Origin: Spiroplasma helicoides
Lineage (GTDB): Bacteria; Bacillota_I; Bacilli_A; Mycoplasmatales; Mycoplasmataceae
DNA: 64,000 nucleotides
NCBI RefSeq assembly: GCF_001715535.1
Contig: NZ_CP017015.1
Coordinates: 248,001-312,000, forward strand
Direction: 5' to 3'
The number at the start of each line of letters is the position of its first letter. The first letter of the stretch is position 1. Positions 43,247 to 53,524 of the stretch are shown here, one piece after another. A program made the translations under genes and the position numbers. The notes beneath the pieces are model-generated. The model saw only the letters and a program-made list of their open reading frames with translations. It did not search any database and was not told the origin of the DNA.

Positions 43247-44251
43247 ATGAAGAAAGCAAAAATAGCTATAATAGGTACTGGAGCATATGGTACTGTTCTA
43301 GCAAATGTTTTATCAGACAATGGACATGATGTTTTGATGTTTGGAATTGATGAAATGCAAGTTAAAGATATTAATAATAACCACCTAAATACGAGGTTTT
43401 TTCATGACCTTTTAATAAATGAATCAATCAAAGCGACCATGGATTTTAGTGAAGCTATGGAAAATGCTGAAATTGTAATATTATCTACTCCAACTTTCGC
43501 TATTGATGATGCAATTGATAATATAATCAAATATGGTAAAAGAGAGATGCACATAATCAATGTTGCAAAAGGATTAGACGCTGAAAATCTAGGTTTATTA
43601 AGTGAAAGAATAAAAAATAGACTTAAAGATTCAGGGGTTATGAAAAGCTATGGTGCTATTTATGGTCCATCAGTTGCTTCTGAGGTACTTTTAAGAAAAC
43701 CAACATGCATAATGAGCTGTAATGAAGATATTGAAATTGCTAAATATATAGCAGAATTATTTTCAAATGATTATTTTGTTGTAAGAGCTACATCTGATGT
43801 GGTTGGTTGTGAAGTTGCGGCCGCTTTAAAAAACACCGTAGCTATTGCAAGTGGTATTTTATTTGGATTTAGTGCCGCTGATAATGCGAAAGCTTCATTG
43901 ATCACAATTGGTCATCAAGAAATGTTCGTTATAGCAAAAGAGTTTGGTGCAAAAATAGAAACATTTATGAATTTTGCAACATTAGGAGATTTAATTCTAA
44001 CAGCTAGCTCAATAAAATCAAGAAATTTCTCATTAGGAGTTCAAATAGCAGAAAATGATGATGCAAATTCTGTTCTTAGGTTCCATAAAAATACAGTTGA
44101 GGGTGTCAAAACTTGTGAAATAGCCTATAAAATAATCAAAAAACATAAAATTTCTTGCCCTTTATTTGAAATAATGTATAGAATACTATATAATAAGTCT
44201 AAGCCTAGCATACTTATTAATGATATTTTTAAGAATGCAAAGGTAGTATAG
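43247..44251 (+). CDS. gpsA: NAD(P)-dependent glycerol-3-phosphate dehydrogenase
   Basis: 334 residues. Reduces dihydroxyacetone phosphate to glycerol-3-phosphate, the backbone of membrane lipids. Rossmann motif GTGAYGTVLANVLSDNGHDV (residues 9-28), GPSVASEV, and GCEVAAALKNTVAIASGI with catalytic Lys. Length is normal. Spaced nine bases from der. Confidence 0.96.
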   Translation: MKKAKIAIIGTGAYGTVLANVLSDNGHDVLMFGIDEMQVKDINNNHLNTRFFHDLLINESIKATMDFSEAMENAEIVILSTPTFAIDDAIDNIIKYGKREMHIINVAKGLDAENLGLLSERIKNRLKDSGVMKSYGAIYGPSVASEVLLRKPTCIMSCNEDIEIAKYIAELFSNDYFVVRATSDVVGCEVAAALKNTVAIASGILFGFSAADNAKASLITIGHQEMFVIAKEFGAKIETFMNFATLGDLILTASSIKSRNFSLGVQIAENDDANSVLRFHKNTVEGVKTCEIAYKIIKKHKISCPLFEIMYRILYNKSKPSILINDIFKNAKVV

Positions 44252-44271
44252 ATTAAAGGGGTAGATATAAC

Positions 44272-44547
44272 ATGACTAAAAAAGAATTATCTGAAAAATT
44301 ATCATCAGAGTTCAACACATCAAAAAGTGATGCAGAAAAAATGGTTGGATTTATATTTGACACTATTACTCAAAGCTTAGTTAAACAAGAAGAAGTGGCT
44401 ATTGCCGGTTTTGGAAAATTTGTTTCAGCTGAGAGAGCAGCACGTGAAGGTGTTAATCCATCTACTGGTGCAAAAATTCAAATTCCTGCAACAAAAGTTG
44501 CTAAATTTAAAGTTGCAAAACAACTTAAAGAAGCAGTAGCTAAATAA
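44272..44547 (+). CDS. hup: HU-like DNA-binding protein
   Basis: 91-residue histone-like protein, dimeric, bending DNA. Shows AIAGFGKFVSAERAAREGVN followed by PSTGAKIQIPATKVAKFK, with the proline at the arm tip. Typical length (about 90). Last gene of the cmk-der-gpsA run and followed by a terminator. Confidence 0.96.
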   Translation: MTKKELSEKLSSEFNTSKSDAEKMVGFIFDTITQSLVKQEEVAIAGFGKFVSAERAAREGVNPSTGAKIQIPATKVAKFKVAKQLKEAVAK

Positions 44548-44564
44548 TTTAGTTACATTTATAT

Positions 44565-44590
44565 AAAAAGTTGCAGGAGCAACTTTTATT
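44565..44590 (+). terminator. Terminator after hup
   Basis: AAAAGTTGC and GCAACTTTT form a 9-bp stem with a four-base loop. Confidence 0.85.
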
Positions 44591-44611
44591 TTGGAAAATT
44601 GATAGAAATAA

Positions 44612-45166
44612 ATGTTTCATTTATTCAAAGCAGGAATTATTAGCAAAAGAACTCTTTTAATCTTAAACTACTCAAAACTTTCAATAAACGAAAATCAATT
44701 AGCAATAATATTAATAATAATGGAATTATCAAATGATGAACAAAAAAACTTTACTCCATCAGAGATAGCTAAATATATGTCTATAGAAAAAGATTTAATA
44801 GAACAAGAAATTAGTAAATTACTTGTTGATGGTTTAATTAGTATTGAGCAAGTTGGTAAAAAAACTCAATTAGATCTTTTACCACTTTTCAATAAATTAA
44901 TTTTTAAACTAGAAGAAGAATCAGCAAGTTTCAGTCATGATAAGAAATTTGTCTTTGTTGAACAACTTATGTCAATAAAATTGTCTGCTGAAGAAGTGGC
45001 AATAATAGAAGATTATGTTAAAAAAGGACTTTCAAAAACTAAAATGGTTTCATTAATAACTGAGAAAAAAATTAAAGATTTTACAGGATTAGTAAAAGAA
45101 TTAGATAATTATCTGGCAAAAACAAAAACTTTAAAATTAACTAGATACAACTGATTAAATGATTAA
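44612..45166 (+). CDS. dnaD: DnaD-like replication initiation protein
   Basis: 184 residues. N-terminal winged helix (FHLFKAGIISKRTLLILNYS, LSINENQLAIILIIMEL) matches DnaD, and the C-terminal half is shorter than in Bacillus. DnaD remodels DNA at the origin with DnaA and DnaB. TGA at 45152 is Trp, extending the protein into LND before TAA 45164. The tail overlaps the convergent recU by 26 bases. Confidence 0.85.
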
Positions 45167-45626
45167 TATAAGGAACAATATTTAAATGTATTTTATCAAA
45201 TTCTAATTTATACCCAAATTCTTTAAACCAAGAATAGGGTATTTTTTTACTCTTATAATTTTTAACCTCTTCTAATGAAATACCAAAAAACTCATTATAT
45301 TTATGAAAATATATGATTAAAAAACTAATACCCATAAGTTCTTTAATCTGATTTAGCTTATCAATTTGGTTTTGTTTTATATTTGAAAAACTAAAGTGAT
45401 CTAAACTTGTTTCTTTAGCTTCAAACTCTAAGTAAGAACCTTTGTAAATACCGATGTAATCACAAAAATTATTTTTATCTAATTTTGCTTTAATGACATT
45501 GTTTTCAACACTAATTAAAGAGTTGTTTATAGGTATTTTTTGTATAAGGAGTTTTCTTTCAAGTAAGTAATCAACAGAGTTATTCAATATTGTTTCTAAA
45601 AACATTCCTTTATTTTTAATAATCAT
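45141..45626 (-). CDS. recU: Holliday junction resolvase RecU
   Basis: 161 residues, at the short end of the family. The metal site is seen in CDYIGIYKGSYLEFEAKET, matching the RecU DY.G...G...FEAKET signature, and the N-terminus (KNKGMFLETILNNS) fits too. It cuts Holliday junctions in repair. GAGGTG precedes ATG 45626. Overlaps the 3' end of dnaD tail to tail. Confidence 0.92.
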   Translation of the reverse strand: MIIKNKGMFLETILNNSVDYLLERKLLIQKIPINNSLISVENNVIKAKLDKNNFCDYIGIYKGSYLEFEAKETSLDHFSFSNIKQNQIDKLNQIKELMGISFLIIYFHKYNEFFGISLEEVKNYKSKKIPYSWFKEFGYKLEFDKIHLNIVPYINHLISCI

Positions 45627-45696
45627 AAAATCACCTCAATTATAAAATCGTTTACTAAATTAGTTTATTGTCAAAAATTTTAAACAAATTATGAGT

Positions 45697-45724
45697 TTGT
45701 ATTTTGATGATTATTCATTATAAT
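45697..45724 (+). promoter_or_regulatory. Promoter of gpsB and rnpB
   Basis: TTGTAT (45697-45702) and TATAAT (45719-45724), 16 bp apart. Confidence 0.5.
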
Positions 45725-45745
45725 TAAAACTAAGGGGGCTCAATT

Positions 45746-46075
45746 ATGGCAAATTACATAAAATTGACAAATAATGACATTTTAAACAAAGATTTTGACA
45801 TTGAATACAAGGGCTATAAAGTTGAAGAAGTTGATGCTTTTTTAGATGTTATTTTAGAAGATTACAAAGTATTTGAAGAAATGAAAAAAAATTTTGAAGA
45901 AGAAAAAGCTGCTTTATTAAAAAGAAACGAAGTTTTAGAAGAAGAACTTGCAAAAACTAGAGGTGTTTTAAAACTTACAAAAGAACAACAAGAAGCTTTA
46001 TCTAGAGAAGGATTGAGCAGTGCTCAAATTCTCCAAAGAATATCAAACCTGGAAAAAAAGAATTTTGATAAATAA
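45746..46075 (+). CDS. gpsB: GpsB/DivIVA-type division protein
   Basis: 109 residues. The N-terminal membrane-associating part shows DILNKDFDIEYKGYKVEEVD then FLDVILEDYKVFEEM, followed by coiled coil (about 45-95). In walled cells GpsB ties division to cell-wall synthesis. The C-terminus of the protein reads LEKKNFDK. Here there is no wall, so a role in division or curvature sensing is possible. rnpB follows 16 bases after the stop. Confidence 0.9.
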   Translation: MANYIKLTNNDILNKDFDIEYKGYKVEEVDAFLDVILEDYKVFEEMKKNFEEEKAALLKRNEVLEEELAKTRGVLKLTKEQQEALSREGLSSAQILQRISNLEKKNFDK

Positions 46076-46091
46076 TAGTGTACAATAAGTA

Positions 46092-46466
46092 AGTGAAAGT
46101 ATTTTTTGAATCAATCGCTGTATTTGCAAAATAATACAGAGGAAACTCCACGCTTGCACATTCTGTGATGAATGTAGTGATTGTGCTAGAGGAATAAAAT
46201 AACTCTAGGCACCATTTTATGGTGATGACTTGTATGAAGCCTAAGTGATTTTTCATATGGCGACATCTTTAAAGTGCCACAGAGACGATTAGCTAGAAAT
46301 AGTGAAATGGAACGGGTAAACTCCACAAGCAAGAAACTCAAATTATGGTAGAGGAACTAAGAGGCTGGGAAACGAACTAGTCTTTTGGATCACCTTTTTG
46401 GTGATAGATAGATGGTTGATACGCTTATGCGAACAGAACGTGGGTTATGATAAAAATATTTTTCAC
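46092..46466 (+). ncRNA. rnpB: RNase P RNA, type B
   Basis: RNA subunit of the enzyme that trims tRNA 5' ends. Recognised by GAGGAAACTCCACGC (46139-46153), AGTGCCACAGAGACGA (46273-46288), GGAACGGGTAAACTCC (46308-46323), GATGGTTGATACGC (46411-46424) and CAGAACGTGGGTTATG (46434-46449). The ends pair (GTGAAAGTATTTTT with AAAAATATTTTTCAC), setting the boundaries. The gpsB-rnpB neighbourhood is typical of Firmicutes. Two positions of the conserved P4 helix differ from the usual sequence. Confidence 0.95.
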
Positions 46467-46490
46467 TATGATTTTTAAGGATTTGTTATA

Positions 46491-46946
46491 ATGAATTATT
46501 TATTAGATTATTTGAAGAAAAACAACTACACACTATCTAGTTGTGAATCTTTTACAGGCGGATTATTTGCACACTCATTTACAAATATTTCTGGAGCAAG
46601 CAATTACTTTAAGGGTGGTTATGTTTGTTATTCAAATGAATTTAAAATTGAGCAGTTGAATATCAATGAACAAATAATTAAAAATCATAGTGAAGTTTCA
46701 TTAGAAACATTAGTAGCGATGCTTAACAATACTCAGGATATCTTAAAAACAGATGTTTGTTTTGCTTTTACTGGATTTGCAACTCCAATAGATAAAAGTA
46801 ATCCTAGAACTGGACTTAGTTATGTTGGTTTTGCAATAAAAGATAAACAATATAGTTACGAATTTGTTATTAAAGAAGATATTTCAAGAGAGCAATACAA
46901 AATAAAAGCAATTGATTTTTTATTAAATAAATTTAAAGAAATTTAA
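46491..46946 (+). CDS. cinA: CinA C-terminal domain protein (nicotinamide-nucleotide amidase)
   Basis: 151 residues, only the C-terminal PncC-type domain of CinA. Shows SSCESFTGGLFAHSFTNISG, YVCYSNEFK and GFATP. It would deamidate nicotinamide mononucleotide to nicotinic acid mononucleotide, recycling NAD. It comes directly before recA, the conserved cinA-recA order. Confidence 0.93.
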   Translation: MNYLLDYLKKNNYTLSSCESFTGGLFAHSFTNISGASNYFKGGYVCYSNEFKIEQLNINEQIIKNHSEVSLETLVAMLNNTQDILKTDVCFAFTGFATPIDKSNPRTGLSYVGFAIKDKQYSYEFVIKEDISREQYKIKAIDFLLNKFKEI

Positions 46947-47003
46947 AAAAAATGACCAAAATTATTTTCTTTGTACGATTTTATAAATGGGAGGAAAATA
47001 ATT

Positions 47004-48041
47004 ATGATAAAAAAAGAGGAAAAAAACATTAATGAAGGAGCGATTTTAAATATGGATAATAATATTTATGACGACCCATCATTTAAAGCTGTTCTAAAAG
47101 ATATAGAAAAAACTTTTGGAAAAGGTTCAATCATGAGACTTGGAGATAAAATTGATGGAATAGTCGATTGTATTTCTACAGGAAGTTTTTTATTGGATAG
47201 AGCTATTGGAATTGGTGGTTATCCTAAAGGAAGAATTATAGAAATTTTTGGACCAGAGTCAAGTGGTAAAACAACACTTTCTCTACATGCTATTGCAGAA
47301 GCACAAAAAGCAAATGGTAGAGCTGCATTTATTGATGCTGAACATGCATTAGATCCAAGATATGCTAAAAACTTAGGAGTGGACATCGAAAATTTAATTG
47401 TAGCACAACCAGATTCTGGAGAACAAGCTTTAGATATATTAGAAATGCTTGTTAAATCTGGAACTATGGAAATTGTTGTTGTTGATTCAGTTGCTGCTTT
47501 AGTTCCAAAAAGTGAACTTGAAGGTGAGATGTCAGATCAACAAATCGGATTACAAGCACGTTTGATGTCAAAAGCATTAAGAAAATTAAATGGGATAATT
47601 TCTAAAACCAATACTACAGTTATATTTATAAATCAGTTAAGAGAAAAAGTAGGAGTTATTTTTGGAAATCCTGAAACCACTCCTGGAGGTAGAGCATTAA
47701 GATTCTACTCTTCACTTAGAATTGAAGTTAGAAAAGGTGAAAATATAACTACAAATGGAGAAGTTAGTGCATCAAGAGTTAAATTAAAAGTTGTAAAAAA
47801 TAAAGTTTCGGCACCTTTCAAAAGTTGCCAAATTACAATTGCTTATAACAAAGGTATTGAAAAAGACCTTGAAATCATTGAATTAGCAACACTATACAAT
47901 GTATTAACAAGAGCAGGGGTTTGGTATTCATATAATGAAGAAAAAATTGGCCAAGGAAAAGAATCTGTGAGAGATTGAATGCAAAAAAACCCAGATAAAG
48001 CTAAAGAAATACAAAATAAGTTACAAGAATTATTAAAATAA
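47004..48041 (+). CDS. recA: Recombinase RecA
   Basis: 345 residues. Walker [15 protein letters not shown] (about residues 88-101), [26 protein letters not shown], and a C-terminal region with TGA-Trp (47976) that ends [19 protein letters not shown]. Two starts are possible: ATG 47004 after GGGAGG, or ATG 47052 after AAGGAG, where the usual RecA N-terminus begins. The longer form has 16 extra residues. Confidence 0.96.
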
Positions 48042-48042
48042 T

Positions 48043-48070
48043 TAAATCAGTTGCAAACTGATTTTTTTAT
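48043..48070 (+). terminator. Terminator after recA
   Basis: AAATCAGTT and AACTGATTT form a 9-bp stem with a three-base loop, then T-run. Confidence 0.85.
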
Positions 48071-48118
48071 TATTTTTAAAATTAGAAAGGGTATAATCTA
48101 CATATAAAAGGAGTAATA

Positions 48119-48937
48119 ATGAATAGTTTTAATAGAGATATAAATCCAAATCCTGATAATAAGTATTTTCCTCCTGAATTTAATTTTATGTATAAACAAT
48201 ATCTTGTTTATCAAATGATTGCAGGAGTATTCTTTTTAGTTTTTCTTTTAAGTTATTTATTTTATAATGGTCAAACAGCTGGGAGTAGTGATTTTTTCAC
48301 TTACTCATGAGCGGTAGTTTGAGGATTGATGTTTGTTTATTCTACTACATCAAATAATTTAAGAATTATAAGTTTTTTCAAAGTTAAAACGCAAGATGTT
48401 AAAAAAGATAAAGCTATTTTAGTAAGTTGTTATTCATTGTTTTGATTACCATTACTAAACATACCAATTTGATTCTTGCTTTATTACTCAAAGAAAAAAT
48501 CTATTCAAAAAGGTTTAATTACAGTTGACAAGCCAGTTAGATTTGATAGAGTAAATTTAATTGATATGATATGCGGAAGATCAAGTAAAGGTTTTAGTAT
48601 TTCTATACTATTGCATTCATTTATTTTCATTACTTTGGTTGGAGGATTTCTAGCTTTGGGTATTTTGGTAAGCATGAAAATAATATTTGTTGGAATGTTA
48701 AATAGTTATGATAATATGCTAATTTATCTATATGCAATATTGTTCCATTTATTAACAATTTATATACTTTACAATAAATCAAACTATCTAAATAGACCAA
48801 GCTCAAACCAACAAGTAGACCAAAAGGTACGTAAAGTTGCAAAAGCAACTATTGCAATTCCTTTTGTAAATTTAATAAGCTACACAGTTTTAGCTTTTAT
48901 AAAATTAAAACATGATAATTACTCAAAACTAGGCTAG
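48119..48937 (+). CDS. Unknown multi-pass membrane protein
   Basis: 272 residues; not recognised. A proline-rich N-terminus precedes about five hydrophobic segments (near 36-50, 70-80, 105-125, 160-190, 200-225) with cytosolic loops carrying Lys and Arg. One short stretch (KPVRFDRVNLIDMICGRSSK) lies in a loop. TGA-Trp used often. AAGGAG site. Followed by a terminator, so monocistronic. Confidence 0.75.
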
Positions 48938-48951
48938 ACTTAGTTTTTTTA
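48925..48951 (+). terminator. Terminator after the membrane protein
   Basis: AAACTAG and CTTAGTTT pair (one mismatch) overlapping the stop codon, then T-run. Confidence 0.6.
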
Positions 48952-49034
48952 TTCTTGTAAGCAACTTAACAAAGGTATATAATAACTATGTTGATAAATC
49001 AACAACCATAGCCTACTTGAAGGTAGGAACTTAA

Positions 49035-50564
49035 ATGACAAATAGTATAGAAAATAGCACATGGCCTATAATATTAACAATATTAGTAGTTCTTTTAATT
49101 GCTTTGGTGATTTTAAGTGGGTATTTATTGTTAAGCAAGCGTCGTGGTCATGTTTTGAAAAAAGCAAAAGACGAAGCAAAAAAAATAAAAATGAAAGTTT
49201 TAGCTGAAGCTAAAATAGAAGTGTCAAATTTAAAGACAGAAATGGAAGAGTCTATCTCTTTAAAGAAAATAGAAATAGAATCTGAAAATAAAATACTTGA
49301 TCAAAAAAGAGAAAAGTACCAAGAAGATCTTGAAAACCTAATAATCAGAGAGAGAAGAGTTGCAGAACAACAACTTGAAAATAACAAGATAAAAAATAAG
49401 TTGTTGGTGGATGTGGATAATGTTGTCAATGTTTTAGAAAAAATATCGCAGATGAGTACTCAAGAAGCAAAAGAAAAGCTATTGCTTTTTGTTGAAAATA
49501 CGTACCTAGATGATATTTATAAAGAAATTAAAGAAAAAGAAGAAAAAGCCAGATTACAATCTAAAGAAATAGTTTTAAATATTTTAATGGATGCTATGGA
49601 AAAATCTCATGTTAAAATAGCAACGGAAAAAAATACAACTATTTTTGAAATAGAGGATGATTCTTGAAAAGGAAGAATAATCGGTAGAGATGGCAGAAAT
49701 ATAAAAACTTTTCAGCAATATGGTGGTGTTGATATAGTTGTTGATGATGTATCCAAAAGAATAGTTATATCCTCATTTAATCCATTGCGAAGAGAAATTG
49801 CTTATAATACTTTAGATACTTTAGTAAAAAGTGGTAGAGTACAACCAGCTGCAATTGAAGAAACTTTGATTATAGAAGAGCAAAAAATTGAAGAAACATT
49901 TTTAAAAACAGGTTATGAAGTCACTAAAGATTTAAATATTTTTGATTTTGATGAAGAAATTATTAGAAATATAGGTAAGTTGAAATATCGTTTTAGTTAT
50001 GGGCAAAGTGTTTTGCAACACTCAATAGAAGTTGCAAAAATCGCAAAATCTATTGCTCACTCACTAGAATTAAATGAAGATATTGCATTAAGAGCGGGTT
50101 TGTTACATGATATTGGAAAGGCTATGGATTTTGAACAAGAAGGTAGTCATGTTGAACTTGGAGCCAACTTATTGAAACGTTTAAAAATGAATGAAACTTT
50201 AGTTAATTGTATAGAAGCGCATCATGGAGATGTTGAAAAAAAATCAGTGTATGCTGAAATAACTGCAATAGCAGATACAATTAGTGCTGCGCGATTTGGT
50301 GCTAGAAATAATAGTGCTGATGAATTTTTTGAAAGATTAAAAGATGTTGAAGAAGCTTGCTTAAAATTTGAGGGTGTTTTAAAGGCTTATGTATTCCAAT
50401 CAGGAAGACAAATAAGAGTTATTGTTAACCCTGATATAATTGAAGATAGTCAACTTAAAAATATGACTTACTTAATTAAAGAAAAGATTAGAGAAATAAA
50501 TAAAACACCTGGTGATATTTATATAACTCTAATTAGAGAAAGAAGAGAGTCTATAAAAATTTAA
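49035..50564 (+). CDS. rny: Ribonuclease Y
   Basis: 509-residue membrane-bound endoribonuclease that starts mRNA decay. One N-terminal membrane segment (about 11-34), a long coiled coil, a KH domain (WKGRIIGRDGRNIKTFQ, with TGA-Trp at 49665) and an HD domain with RAGLLHDIGKAMDFE and EAHHGDVEKK. Typical length about 520. AGGTAGG lies before the ATG. Confidence 0.97.
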
Positions 50565-50609
50565 AAAAGACTAAGTAAAATACATCATTTTTACTTAGTC
50601 TTTTTTTAT
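50565..50609 (+). terminator. Terminator after rny
   Basis: AAGACTAAGTAAAA and TTTTACTTAGTCTT form a 14-bp stem, then T-run. It also faces the minus-strand degV. Confidence 0.9.
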
Positions 50610-50628
50610 TATTTATAAAAACAAAATT

Positions 50629-51480
50629 TTAGTCTTCTTCATATACTTCATCTGGTAAAAAACCAAATGTTTCATACCCAGTGTGACACACAATTGTATA
50701 AGGCATTGGCACAGCCAATCCTATTTTAATATTTCTTTCTTCAATAAGTTTTATAACATCATTTAATAGCTCAGAATCACATTTTGAATATGTAACATCC
50801 AAAACATAGTTTTTGGGTAAATGTGTTAAAACTTTATCTAAAGCCGTTGCAACAGCTTTTTTAAAAGTTCTTGTTTTTCCTTCTTTATCAATTTCTCCTG
50901 TATAAGAAAGAATTGGTGTAATTTTAAGCATCTTAGCCATTTTTGCAGCAGCCTTTGAAATTCGACCACCTCTTACTAACTGATCTAATTTTCTTGGAAT
51001 TATATATCCTTTTATATTTGCATATTTATCTTCAATTATTTGACAAGTTTCTTCAACTGTTTTTCCCATTCCTAATAGTTTTTGAGCCAACATCACTTGT
51101 CTTTCAAGAATCATACTTACACCATTTGTATCAACCACATGAACTCTACCTTTATAACCATATTCATCACTTTGCGAAATAACCTTGAATGTGCTATATT
51201 GTCCGGATAATCCTTTTGAGATTAATAAACAAATAATATGATCATACTCTTTTAACAAGTTATCTCATTTTTCTAGCATAACACCAGTTATGCACTGTGA
51301 AGTTTTTAGTATTTGTTCTTCAAATAAAGGTTCAAATTGTTCTGCTCCAAAATTTTCATCATCATCAATTGAAGAACCATTTTCTTTGACGATTAGTAAA
51401 GGCACTAAGTAAGTATCTTTATATTTTGATAGATCTTTAACTCCTGAGGCGGAATCAATAATTATTGCTACTTTGCTCAT
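50629..51480 (-). CDS. DegV family fatty-acid-binding protein
   Basis: 283 residues. DegV/FakB proteins bind fatty acids for phosphorylation by FakA. Motifs: IIDSASGV near the N-terminus, LISKGLSGQYST and VVDTNGVSM. One TGA-Trp joins the two halves. Length is typical (about 280). It is transcribed opposite to its neighbours, with no partner kinase near. Confidence 0.92.
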
Positions 51481-51752
51481 ATTTATTTTTTCTCTTTCTA
51501 AGTAGTTATATTTTACAAAATTTAGCCACTAAATAATTTTTTAGTTAAAAAAGTTTTTCTATTTTAATAAAGTATCAATCAAATAAATTATTTATTAAAT
51601 TTAAATAATTATTATACCTAGGTTTATGATAACAAATATATTATCAAATGTATAATTTAGTAAATTTTAATTTTTTTTGTTTATTTTGCACTCTTATAGT
51701 GTATAATAATATGATTTATGATATAATATAAATAATAAAGGAAGTGATGCTT
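51481..51752 (+). other. AT-rich divergent intergenic region
   Basis: No gene. Shows a palindrome TGATAA-8-TTATCA at 51627-51646 and CCTAGG at 51618, then several TATAAT-like boxes (51700-51728), which probably serve the Cys-rich gene. A role as an operator is unproven. Confidence 0.5.
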
Positions 51753-52181
51753 TTGTTTATGAGAAGGGATGTATGAGATGAATACCAAAAAGACTTGCAG
51801 TTAGTTATTTCATCTCTGGAAAGTAATAAAGTATATCAAGCACAAAAATATATTAGTAAAAACTGAGCTAATTTGCCAAATTGCATAGAAACTGAAATTA
51901 AGCGCTCTTTTTCAAGTGAAAAATTATTAGGCGGAAACAATATTGTGAAGTGCTATGATTGCAAAAATGAAATATTGGGAGTTAATAAAGAAATAAAAAA
52001 TGATATGTTTTTTATCCAAATATATGAAGGTTTTGCAAAACTAATTGATTTAAATTTTAAACCATTAATAAATATTCCAGAAAAATGCCATGAATGTAAT
52101 AAGTGAGTTTGCGGTAACGGACTTTGTGATTGTAAATGCTTTTTTGATGAATACGATTGTTTTTGAATTGATGAATTATAA
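51753..52181 (+). CDS. Small cysteine-rich protein of unknown function
   Basis: About 142 residues; not recognised. Cys pairs suggest zinc binding: KCYDCKNEI near 67-75 and KCHECNKWVCGNGLCDCKC near 110-128. The rest is mixed polar and Trp-containing (TGA-Trp five times). I chose TTG 51753 because a near-perfect AAGGAAGTGAT lies before it; ATG 51747 and ATG 51759 are also in frame. The stop codon lies inside the left end of the following IS, so the C-terminus may have been changed by the insertion. Confidence 0.65.
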
Positions 52182-52268
52182 AACCTTAAAATATTAATTT
52201 TAAATATAATTCTCTAAGTATACATTATGTTAAAAAAAACATAAAATTATACAAGGAGAATTTTTTAT

Positions 52269-52619
52269 ATGGCAAATCATAAAGGCAACAAATCAACAAT
52301 TTTAGACTTAAATACCAAAAAAGAGCTGGTGAATAAACATTTCAATGAGCATATCTCTTACAAAGAATTATCAGTGATATATAATATTTCTTATTCAGCG
52401 GCTAGAAGGATGTGTATAGATTGAGAAATTTATGGAGAAGCTGCACTTATTTCTAAAACCGGAAAGCACAACAAGCACAATGGTAAAATTAAGATCAATT
52501 CAAAAGATCCAAAAGATAAAAAAATAGCAGAATTAAATAAAAAATTAAAATGGCTAGAAATGGAGAATGAAGTTTTAAAAAAGTTCAATGAACTAATGGA
52601 GGATTCAGAAAAAGAGTAA
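52269..52619 (+). CDS. IS3-family transposase OrfA
   Basis: 116 residues, helix-turn-helix and leucine zipper-like helix. ISYKELSVIYNISYSAARRM is the DNA-binding part; the C-terminal KLKWLEMENEVLKKFNEL is the dimerising coil. AAGGAG precedes the ATG. It ends at TAA 52617 where orfB begins in frame -1. Confidence 0.85.
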
Positions 52620-53524
52620 TAAATTACTATAAAACCATAGAGAAATATAAAAATAAGTACACTGTTTTATCATTATGTGAACTATTTAAAATTACAAGAG
52701 CAAGTTATTATAGATGATGCTGTAAAGGTAAACCAGAATATGATTTAAAAATTGATATGAATCTAGCTCTTAAAGTTAAAAATATTTTTACAAATAATAA
52801 TGGAATATATGGGTCACCCAGAATTAGAATTGTTCTAAATAATCAAGGTTTGGAGGTAAGTCAAACCAAAGTAGCCAGAATTATGAAAATATTCAAATTA
52901 TATTCAATTATAAGGGTAAAAAAAATGTATAGAAAGCCAAAAGAAATTAAAATAATTACACATGGTCCAAATTACGTCAATAGAAACTGATCAATATTTT
53001 TAAAAAACGAATGTTGAGTAACTGATGTTTCTTATATACCTTTGAATAAAAAGTACGCTTATTTAAGCATTATTAAAGATGCTAATACTGGTTTTATTGT
53101 TGGTCATAAATTATCACTTAAAAATGATATTGAACTATATAGAAAAACGCTTGAAAAGGCTTCTTTTTACAGAAAAGATTTATCTAAAAAGCTTATAATT
53201 CATTCTGACAATGGCAATCAATATACTTCTATATTTGCAAAAAGATATGCTAAAAGAAATAATATTATAATTTCGTTATCTAGACCAGGTAATTCTATAG
53301 ATAATGCGATGTGTGAAACTTTCTTTTCATCATTAAAAGAAGAATGAAAACAAAAACTAAAACAAAATAACTTTGTAAATTTAGAAAAATCAATTGATAA
53401 TTACATAGAATTTTATAATTATGAAAGAATAATGATAAAACATAAAACACCACCAGCCTATGTTTATTTAAATCTGACACAAAATAAAAAGAATGTTTCA
53501 AACTATGTTGAAACATTCTTATAA
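52607..53524 (+). CDS. IS3-family transposase OrfB (via -1 frameshift)
   Basis: About 305 residues. DDE motifs: CWVTDVSYIPLNKKYAYLS (first D), IHSDNGNQYTSI (second D) and NAMCETFFSSLKEE (E). Lies in the -1 frame with no clear start codon of its own; the run GAAAAAG at 52608-52614 is the likely slippage site where orfA continues into orfB. TGA-Trp several times. Coordinates begin at the slippage site. Confidence 0.8.
53491..53522 (+). terminator. Hairpin inside the end of orfB
   Basis: GAATGTTTCA and TGAAACATTC form a perfect 10-bp stem (53491-53520) that encodes the last residues. It may act as the IS terminator, and protects the downstream gene from readthrough. Confidence 0.6.

Noticed and set aside
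46002-46256. Minus-strand open frame over rnpB
   Set aside because: The region is explained by RNase P RNA with its conserved motifs.
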